A stretch of DNA of 64,000 nt. It comes from Gordius sp. MW1 (lineage: Eukaryota; Nematomorpha; Gordioida; Gordea; Gordiidae). Positions 1-9,700 of this stretch are shown here, in pieces. The stretch covers positions 34,472,001-34,536,000 of the forward strand of contig OZ038526.1 in assembly GCA_964036665.1 (NCBI GenBank), written 5' to 3'. The stretch's first letter is position 1, and each line of letters starts with the position of its first letter. Below the pieces are notes generated by a model that was given only the letters and a program-made list of their open reading frames with translations, made no database searches and had not been told where the DNA came from. A program made the translations under genes and the position numbers.

Positions 1-727
1 GTTTATAAAGCGTAGCTGAGGAGGGTGTAGTTTTTTGTTGTTGAGCGCTATCACCATTATAACCCACGTTTCTACAAATTTCCAGTTCTTTCAAGCAAAT
101 TTTTACCAGGACAATCAATGTGCCGTAAGAGGCGGTAAAATTTGCGTCGCTCGGCCCTTCGCAAGCCGTGATTTGTGGACCTGCGAAATTTACCTTGTAA
201 TAAAACGTGATAAAAACATTCGTTTTAATTTTATTCGCCCTTATTTTAAATTGAAAAGCGTAATTTAATTATTTTTCTTATGACAGTTTTACAAAATTCA
301 TTTATAAAAATTTAATTTTTAATCGTAATTGGTGTATTTGAAGTCGTATCATATTATATTTAACGATTAAGTGGAAATGTTCGATCATTATACACCTAAA
401 ATTTTAAGAGTGATGATGCCACTTTTAAAATCCTTATTAAATTCATAGTGTCTCTTATCTTGATTTACTATGAACATTCATATCACAAACTAGATTTTTA
501 TTCTTAAAACGCTATCATCCTGTAAAAAACATAATAAAATTAAACTTTACAAAAAATATTAGGGGATCAAATATTACAAGTTTTAGGTGGACAAATTATA
601 TGTTTGCTAATGCCAAGCTCGTTTAAACCCAGGGGTAAAATTGCATTGCCAGTAATGCTATAACACCTAAATAAAGCCTAGAAAAACTTTTAGTCAGCAT
701 TAAAAACTTTATTTTGGCTCTGGGTAA
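1..727. other. AT-rich stretch, no gene recognised
   Basis: No splice-bounded coding segment or family motif is visible here on either strand. An open frame on the plus strand near the start (35-268) matches nothing I recognise and has no exon-like context, so I do not call it. The stretch lies downstream of the NUP188 gene, which reads leftward. Confidence 0.4.
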
Positions 728-952
728 TAGTGTTGCAAATAATATGGGTACTGTCCAGGCGACCTTTGTATTAGCCGACTAAACAAAAGCAGACCATAGT
801 TTTTCGGCCTGTTTTTCTTAGTCGACTCTAGGCTGAGTCGAAATTTGAAAAACCTATCAGAAGATTTTGGAGTGTTTCTGTTAAGTTGGTAATTAGTCTT
901 GGTTGAACCAAAGATCGACTAAAACAAACCCAAGTCTTTTAACAACATTACT
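728..952. repeat. MITE, AGTGTTG family (degenerate copy)
   Basis: It begins AGTGTTGCAAA and ends with the near-inverse AACAACATTACT. Its interior (GGCGACCTTTG, GGTCTGTTTTTCTTAG-like text, AAGATCGACTAAA) is shared with the copies at 6297-6496 and about 20395-20582. This copy is the most diverged at its ends. The repeat is non-coding and non-autonomous, and its superfamily is not determined. Confidence 0.6.
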
Positions 953-1562
953 AAGTAGCACCTAAATATATTGCAATTTTCAATCGATAATCTGATGTTA
1001 TTTACCGTTAAAAAGTGATGATGCTGTTCAAAGTCGTCAGGGTTGTAAATGGCTGCGATGAGATTGGATAAGTCGAATGTATTCGTGCGCAAGATTGTAA
1101 GGTGGTTAAGTAGCACGGTGTAAAAACTAAAAAGTCATAAAATATAAAAATTAAAGCCATCACATTTTAATTAGATTTAGTGATTTCAATACATTTGGGG
1201 ACCCTTTTGATAAAATTGATTATCCGCGTAGATTATTGAAATCTTTACTAGATTTAGTTCGAAAATTAGGGCAGAAAAGTGCCTAAAGAACGCACAACAA
1301 ACAGATATCTAGGCAGAGTTAACAGATTTTAATATTCGAGTTTTGGAGTATAGTTAGAAGGAATTCTTAATGAATTAGTAATAAAATTAACATCAGAGTT
1401 CAATTTATTTGTTAGAATTGTTTCTTGTGGTCTCACCAACTATTTATACGTCAACTTACAGATCGACCCATATGCTAACTAGTCCTCATTTTACTATAAG
1501 ACAAATAAATTATAAAAATGACCCATTTAGAAATCTAAAAGCTAACAACGCATAAATAAAGA
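953..1562. other. 3' flank of NUP188, nothing else seen
   Basis: AT-rich DNA immediately downstream of the NUP188 stop codon, which lies at 1563-1565 when read on the minus strand. It presumably contains the 3' UTR and polyadenylation region. No further exon or repeat is evident. Confidence 0.4.
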
Positions 1563-3789
1563 TTAATATAAACACCTCGATTTCAAATAATTTATCCTAA
1601 GTTCCAGGGTAGCGTGTGAAGTTTTTCTACCCTTAAGCCCGGGAGCGCTGCACCATCGTTCTATCAGGAGTAGTCGCTCTTCCAACAAAACGGGTTTACT
1701 CAGGTAAGCCACGCAAGTTTCTACTACCCTATGAACCGCTCGATCTAAGGAGAGCGTTGCGGGCGTCAAGATGGGGCGCGATTTTTGAGCTAAGCGCGTA
1801 GAAGCGCAAAAAGCCGAAGCCAACGGCGTCAAATAAGGCCCGGGCCTGAGGTGGTTCGCGGCCAAAAAATAATCGTAAAACGCCATATCGACGGTCCGAG
1901 GTTTTAGCAGTTGACCCATCACGGAGGTTTCTAAAAAGTCACCGTGTATAGCTGCGAAGGATAGGATGGGGGTGAATTGTAAAACGGGACATTTGGCAGA
2001 GGACACTAAGAGGACGCAAGTTAGGTAACGCAGGAGGGAAGAGTAAGTTTGTACCACGAAGGGTGGAATTTCTAAAGTTATGGTAGAGGCCTCGCTTTTT
2101 CTCAAAACTTGACGGACCCGTTCTGAAAGAGCCGAACTACACTGGTCTAGCCAATGGAGGCTCGGGATTATACGTAGGGCGGCTTTTTTATCCGTAATTC
2201 GAGAAGTTAAGAGGGCTAAGGTGTCGCATATGTGACTACAAACCAGATCGCACGCCGAGCCAGAGTTTGCTAAGCTTTTACCTAGAAAAGCTACCAACGT
2301 TTGCCATAGTTCCACAAAATTATCTGCTTCCTCGCCCATGTTCATGAAATTAGCGTTGGATTTGGATAGAAAGTCATAATTCAACCTTTTAGCTACGAGC
2401 AAAAATGTGAGAACTAGCAAGGTGGAAGAGCTATCGCCGCGGTCGGCCATTAGCAGTCGTTCCAAAACTAGAACCACTTTGCCACCAACTAGATGGAAAA
2501 GCAGCGGAGTAGATAGGTCGGCCACAATTTTAGAGCCGGGCTTTAGTAAATGAGCGTAAAGGGTAAATATCTTAATGTAACATTTTTCGTCGCCCGTTTC
2601 TATAGCAGATTCCTTCAACTTGCCCAGTATGAGTGGTAAAGTGCGGGTCAGGGTAGTTATCTGTTCTCTCCAACAATCGGAGCCATCTTTGTAGCTTAAA
2701 GTGCAACAAGTCAAGGCCCAATCAAGCACCACTGCCAAAAGTTTACATTGGGTTGCGGAGGTTGCTAGCTTTTCGAAGCTGTTTTCTTCAGCGGACATCG
2801 ATATAAGGGCCCGAGCTATGGACATTTGATTTTTCTGGGTATCGGTCAAGGGCGCTTTGCCAGTTATTTTCCAAGGTGGTACTAATAGAAGAGCGCTCTT
2901 GAGGAAATTTTTGAAGCGTTTAACGCCAATATCATCTATATCGTGGCAAATGATAGGGAGAGAGCGCTGCGAAACGGCGCGGTTCAAGTGGTCAAAAAAT
3001 TGGTCTTCTATCGTATGTCGGGAAGCGCATAAATCCCGAGGACAAACGGCTAGGACGATTAAACAGTGAGTCGCGGCTTGAAGTGTTAGCGAAGCATCGT
3101 CACTTTGGAGCGCTTGGTCGGTGGAGCATGACAAAACGTTGCCGACACATTTTTGAAGAATGTCGGGTACGGTGGTTTGTATGATGAATGGACATTCGGT
3201 CAAGGTTTGGCGGTGGAGGGATGCCGATATCAGAGCTGTTGATTTAAAGATGGCGACGAGTAGGGATAAGCAGGCCATTTGCAGCGATTTAAGTTGAGGA
3301 TGGGGGCAAGTTTGGTCGTCGGAGTTCAATGCAACAGGAAAGCATATTTGGAGTGGTTTAAATAACAAAACCCATATATCGGACCCTCGGAGGTCACTTC
3401 TAGCCTTGAACGGGTCGTAAAAATTCAACAACTTAACCTTTTCCGGCCCGAGATGGGAAGGTATGATGGCGGGAGGCGACAATAAGTTAATCACGAAATT
3501 GTCTTCTCCATTGAGCACCAAAGTTTCTATTAATTCGTACATTGAAAGAGCGCAAGCATAATAATTTAGCGGCAAATTGTGCTCGAAGGCTTGGTCCAAA
3601 TCGCTGCCCGGACCAAAGGGAGATGCTATGATGCTGATTAGAGAGTAACGAAGTAATGTGAATTCCAAACCGGATGCATCGAAATAACTGAACATGGGAG
3701 GAATTTTGTAGGCTTGGAACGGCAATTCTCGACCACCTAAAGCTTTAAATGTTCGATAAATTATAATGTGTCGCAAAATCTGGGTAAAA
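1563..3789 (-). CDS. NUP188: NUP188 last coding exon (C-terminal solenoid)
   Basis: A single uninterrupted exon of about 742 codons forms the C-terminal 40-45% of NUP188 and ends at TAA (1563-1565). It is entirely helical and leucine-rich, as expected for the NUP188/NUP205 solenoid. The segment around codons 590-700 follows the vertebrate C-terminal tail, including the helix before the final disordered stretch (AVHRVVETCVAYLSKP). The open frame extends upstream to 3818, but those codons lie in a MITE terminus. Phase from the preceding exon (two bases, TT) puts the acceptor AG at 3791-3790. Its GC content is visibly higher than that of the 5' exons. Confidence 0.85.
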
Positions 3790-6700
3790 CTCTGACAGAC
3801 TGCCATGGGCGTAGCCAAAAGGGAGCAGGGAGCGGCTACTCCCCAATAAACCCAAAAATTTGTTAAAATTTATTAAAATTATGGCTTGAATTTCAAAAAA
3901 TGATCATCTTGCCCCTCCCTAAATCATTATTGCCCACCTCTAATTCCAATGCTGGCTACGCTCATGCAGATTGCCCAATGAATAGGTTATTATTGTAGAC
4001 CATTACACTAATATAGCTTTATTAAGAGAAAGGTATCGCCCGTTAATAAAAATTACTAAATTAATATGTGAATTCTCTCATTAACATGCCGAATTGTGAG
4101 TTTTCGATTATTTAAAGATTTTAGCTGAAAAGGTAACCTATAAAACAAAAGACGTGGACAATTTCTCAAAATTAATTTTTAAAAAGCCTTACAAAGGGCA
4201 ATATATAACTTTAGTACCGCAGCTCTGTGTGCGAGAAAGTGTAGCGTTTATAATGGTCCTGGCTCGAGTCATCTCTTTCAAAAGCGTCAAGCTTAGCAGC
4301 GTAAGGGGAACGTTTGAGCAAGTTAGAGTTTCCAACCATTTCAAGTCTCTCCCACCATGACCAGGCTGAGTGGAATCGTCAAATACCGTGGTATTATTGA
4401 AAGAACAGATAATCGAAGCCAAAATTTGGACCAAATTATAATTTTGAACCGAAGTTTGAGCGTTTTGGTGATAAAATGCTTCCAAAAATTTCACAGCTTT
4501 TTGCCTTTTATCTTCGCTTTCTGCTGCTAGCGCAGTTAAGGACTTCCTAAACACTTCGATCGCGGTCGTTATTAAGGTTTGGCACAATGCATTAACTTCT
4601 CGGAAGAATTCTAGCACGTCGTATATCAGATCGTAGCACGTAGTAGGGTCGGCGGGTTGGATAAAATTATAACGACATACACCTATGTTTTGAATGAAAG
4701 AAAAACAATTGATTAAAAATTTACCATTAAGCTATGAGTAGAAATTTTTTCGGCCCGAGCCCGACACTTTTATTTAATTTTGCCCGAGATCGACTCAACC
4801 CGGCTTGGCTTTAATGTAAATTTATAAAGAAATTTATTCAGAATACCACCGGCACCTTTCATTTAACATAAAAATACTTTGTCTACTCTAAATAGCCTCA
4901 TCTACATAGGAATTAGTAAAAAGGTTTAAAAAATCTTGTAGCTAGATTTTGCCTTGGGCCGGAGCCGGGGCTCTAGCTATGAGTAAAACAAAAGCATAAT
5001 GTTATCGTTAAGAAATCTTGAATAAATTCCGTTGAACTAACTTTAATGGACTAGAGGGTAAAAAGTTAAATTGATATCGAAGAAAATTTAGGTGTTGAAG
5101 CATAATTAATTTTGTAAAAATATATTTCTACTACCATTTAAAGTAATTGGTTAAAACTATAATATTTTAAATCAAGATATTTTTTAGGCATAAAAGCTAT
5201 ATTGTCTCCGAATGGAACGATATATGACTTTCATTATAAGAAACACTTGAACAATTTTTTACAAAATTTATTAAATTTTATACAACCCAAAGAAATCATT
5301 AATGGCGGCAAATAAGCTAAAATTTTCATATTCGCAAGCATTTAAAGTTTTGTTATGAGTCCGGCTCAAAGTTTGAAAATAGGCTTTTTGCTTTATTTTT
5401 TCAGCCCTGGGTTGCTCCAAACAAACTACCTGATTTTTATAAAGGACCTTTTGACTATTCTAAAAACATAAGCATAAACATGCATTTCAAAATCAGTCTC
5501 AGCTAAAAATTACCTACTTTTTAAACTATTTTTTAATCCCCAACCTAAACGCGATATTTTTAATATGCCTATGACTTTCCTTAAGCCTCGAAATCCACTA
5601 ATTCAATATTGTTAAGGCGGAATTCAACATTCGATCACGCATTTCGATATTTCTACTATTGATATCATTGGATTTTATAGTAAACACAAAATAGCCCCTC
5701 CACCTCCCACACCCTAAAAAAATATAAATAAGAGATTTGAAATACCCTTAGACTGATGAACAGCTGTTTTTGCATCAAAATTTACTGAGCTACACGGGCC
5801 AATCTTTTAGGCGAGGATTTTTTGAATATGCGCACTTCTTGTGCAGTAAGATAACTTGCAAAATTTATGAGGAAAGAATCATCAAGGAGAACGTTGAAAA
5901 ATTAAATTTCCATACGCAAGTTTTTCACTTTCTCATTCAATAAAAGGAATGTTTAATTTGATAATACATGCCTGAAAAATGGGGACCTAGAGCATTACTT
6001 AATAGTTATCAACTGTTCGCCAGGGCGTAGCCAGGGGGGGGGGGCAGGGAGGGGCGGCTGCCCCCCTCTAAAACCAAAAATTTGTCGAAATTTATTAAAA
6101 TTATGGCTAAAATTTCAAAAAAAATCATTTTGCCCCTCCCTAAATCATTATTGTCCCTCTAATCCCAATGCTGGCTACGCCCCTGGAAACACCCCACCCC
6201 TCCAAGTTTAATATAAACCCTTTTTATAATAGATATATGCCGACTCTTCATCAATAACAACAGACCCTATAAAATTATAAATTAACGGTGCAAATTAGTG
6301 TTGTAAAAACGGCTGGATTTCATTCGGTCGACCTTTATTTTAGACGACTAAACATAAAAAGTCCAAGGTTTATTGGTCTGTTTTTCTTAGGCGACCTCTA
6401 GGCTTAGTCGAAATTCGAAAAACGGAGCAGAGACGTCCGTAAGTCTTAGTTAAAGCAAAGGTCAACCAAACAAAACCCAGCCGTTTTTACAACACTAATA
6501 CAAATAAAAGGCATAGCTACTATGTAAACGTACACCATTTTAGGGTTTCCATTACATATCTCAGTAGACTGAGCGTGTTTTCTGACGCCATTGCCATAAT
6601 ATCGTAATCTTTAATTATTTCAAACCAATTTAAAGCGCACTGCATGAAGATCATCGGTTCCGAATCCTGATTTTTTATAAAGGATAACAATACATCAAAA

Positions 6701-9700
6701 TGGACAACAATTTAGTTTAAAATGTCATATTCTCGAAAATTAACAGTTTAATAACCGTTCGATTAGTGAAAAATAAAACATTTTTTTCATAGATAATATA
6801 TGAAATATATTTATTTCAGCCAAAAGTGTTTATAATCCATTCTTCTTCAATTTTTAAATAAACTTATTAGGCTAAATAAGACATTTCTCATTGAAATATC
6901 TTACAAATAAGTGAAGTAAACTATTTCAAAGAACAAGTTTTTATTATACTTACGGCCTAAAAAATTCCAAACATTATTATTAATAAAATTGATTATGGAA
7001 TTTTAATATTTTTCAGATATAAATTTACCAAAATAACACTACAAACTAACCTTGAATGTTAATAAATGTTCCATGACCCTTAAACAAAGAGGAAAATTAT
7101 CACGGGCTAGATCAAATTTAGGAAGGTCGCCTATGGATTTGTCCATATTCATTAATTCTTTAATTAATTCTAGCGTGGAAGTAGTAATGGAGAAACGATG
7201 GCATTGCACTTCGTAACATCCCAATAAGCGTTCTGCAATGTAAATAAAATGAATTTTTAGCACTTTTAAATCAAATTTTTTTTTTAATTTTTTCGTCTAC
7301 TAAAAATGTCATAATACAAATATATTATTAGTCAAGAACCCTGCACGAGCCAACATACATATCACCCGATTGAAATTAAAATTGATCTAAAGAAGGATCT
7401 AGGCCAGTGATTCTTAACCTGGGGGTCGCGACCCCCTAGGGGGTCGCGAGAAGTTTGCCGGGGGGTCGCCAAATTTTTTTAGAATAAAATAAAAATATTC
7501 AGAAAAGCTTTAGAAAAAAAACTCACCATGGGATTCGAACTCGTTGTCTTAAGATTCATTATTAGAATTAATAAATGATTTTAATTTAAAATCTTTGTTT
7601 AAAAAAAGTTTGCCGCAATTTTGGATACAAATTCGTGCAGAATATCCTCCATTATTTTCAGCAGCAATTCATAATTTGCTGCAGGGTTTCTTTCAGAAAA
7701 AATGCTTCGGGGGGGTATTTTCAACTTCCGGGGGGGGGGGGTTAAAAAATTTTTAATTGCTAAACCATTTTGTATAATAATTACTGATTTTTATTGGTGA
7801 TATAAGCGATATATAAATAGATACATACACGCATAATCATTAAATAAATACATGTAATATTTTAACGGGCAAGTGTTCTTTTAAGAAAGTATGTTGTAAA
7901 GAGAACAGACAGAGCATAAGGCCCCACCTAAGGCTTCATCAAAAATTAGCCATTTGTATTTAGATGTCCATGAAATCATAAATTTATATGATGGTTTAAG
8001 TTTTAAATTTTGCCCATGTTTTTCACTTTCAGAGACTGAGCAATTAGTAGAGCTGCCAATACACTCATCTTTATCAATATATATTAATAAAATAAAAACA
8101 ACTTGCATAATTTTAATTACCAGCATTTTTATCATAAGAAAAAGAAGAGACAGTTTTCCCCACTCCAGCAGAATTACAATTTTTATCTTGACCTAAAACA
8201 TGAGAATATATATAATACTTCTATATTAAAACCAAAATCTTTCTTGCCTCTTTCAGAGTTCATGTGAATTTCACTGCTGGAAGCAGAATAATATCTGCCT
8301 TTAACTATATATATTTAACATATCTAATGCTTAAAAGTAATTACCATAATTTCCCATAGTAAGGGATATAAAAAAAGTTTTTTTTAATTCAGTCCCATCT
8401 TTACCTATTACAAACAAACATATTCATGTCTTATTTTATATAAACACAAATACCCTTACATAATTAAAATTATTCCAAATTAAATCATATTTACCATCTT
8501 TTTTATTAGGCTTTTCCTTTTACTAAAGTAGTGTAAAAGAGTACTTTTATATTTACCAGACATCTGCAATTCAAAATAAGCATATTATATCAATAAAAAA
8601 CAAACAATAGAATCTATTATTAATAAAAATTCTTTTTAAGTTTATAAGTAAGATAGTGATTTAATAATTCTAAAAGCATTTATTTATGTTTATTTAACTA
8701 TTGATATTTTTTAATTAAAGATAATTTGTAACTTTCAAGATTGTAAATTAGGGTTCACAGATGTTAAAAAATGATGTCTATGAATGATTTCCACCTGATT
8801 TGTAAAAAAAATTTAATTTCGTCAATTTTATATTTTTTTTATTGACAAAATAAAATAATTTATTGAATTTCAATTTTAGCCTATTAATATAAATTATGAC
8901 TTCATGATGGAACTTGAGTTCATGCTTCCTTCAATCAAAAATCTCCGGGGGGGTATTTGAAATGCCCGGGGGGGGGGGTAATACCCCCCGGCCTCCCCCC
9001 TGAAAGAAACCCTGATTTGCTGCCTTTCGCTAGTACATATTTGTGTGGAAAAGGCTTCTCAACTATGGTGGATATAATAACTAAAAAACGCAATCGATTG
9101 CGACTAGATTCCTGCATGAGGATAACATTACAATCAATTGAACCAAGAATTAACAAATTGGCTGAAGATGTTCAGCAGCAGAAATCTCATTAAATATATT
9201 TCCGAATGCATATATTTTTTATTTTAAACATTGTTTTTATGTTTAATTATGAAGTTTTTATGTTATTATTATTTCATTATCTATTTAAATATTAAATAGA
9301 TAATGAAATAATAAAGTTGTGTTTTATGTTTATTATATAATAAAATGAAAAAATAATAGAAAATCAATATATTATAGATAATATAAAAAATATAAATTAT
9401 TATGAAAAAAATGGGGGGCCGCAAACAAATTATAAAATATTTGGGGGGTCGCGTGTATAAAAAGGTTAAGAACCACTGATCTAGGCCATTTTAAGAAAAT
9501 TTTATTTTAACTTAAAGTGGAAAGTTCGCTATTAAAAATTAAAGTGCTGTCTAGCGTTTAGGTAAAATAAGAAATTAAAGTCTAGCAAATTGTATTCTGC
9601 AATTTTTTTCAAAAGTTCGGTTGAAAAAGTGTTGATAACATAATTGGGTCTTTGGCTCGGGTCGGGCCTAGTAAAGAGTTCGGGCTCGAGTCGGACCTGA

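Larger units (their letters stand above)
7405..9478 (+). mobile_element. hAT transposon (outer) in NUP188 intron
   Basis: The terminal inverted repeats are CAGTGATTCTTAACCTG and the inverse AGGTTAAGAACCACTG, with subterminal GGGGTCGCG text in both arms. An exact 8-bp duplication, ATCTAGGC, flanks it (7397-7404 and 9479-9486). Inside is a transposase remnant on the plus strand: FWIQIRAEYPPLFSAAIHNL just before 7681, continuing LPFASTYLCGKGFSTMVDII after 9022. This is the hAT C-terminal dimerisation region of the ZBED5/FAM200 type, ending at a stop at 9191-9193. The reading is broken by the second hAT at 7682-9014. The N-terminal and catalytic regions are absent, so the copy is dead. Confidence 0.92.

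Noticed and set aside
35-268. 77-codon open frame at the window start
   Set aside because: No recognised similarity, no splice sites fitting an exon and no neighbouring coding signal.
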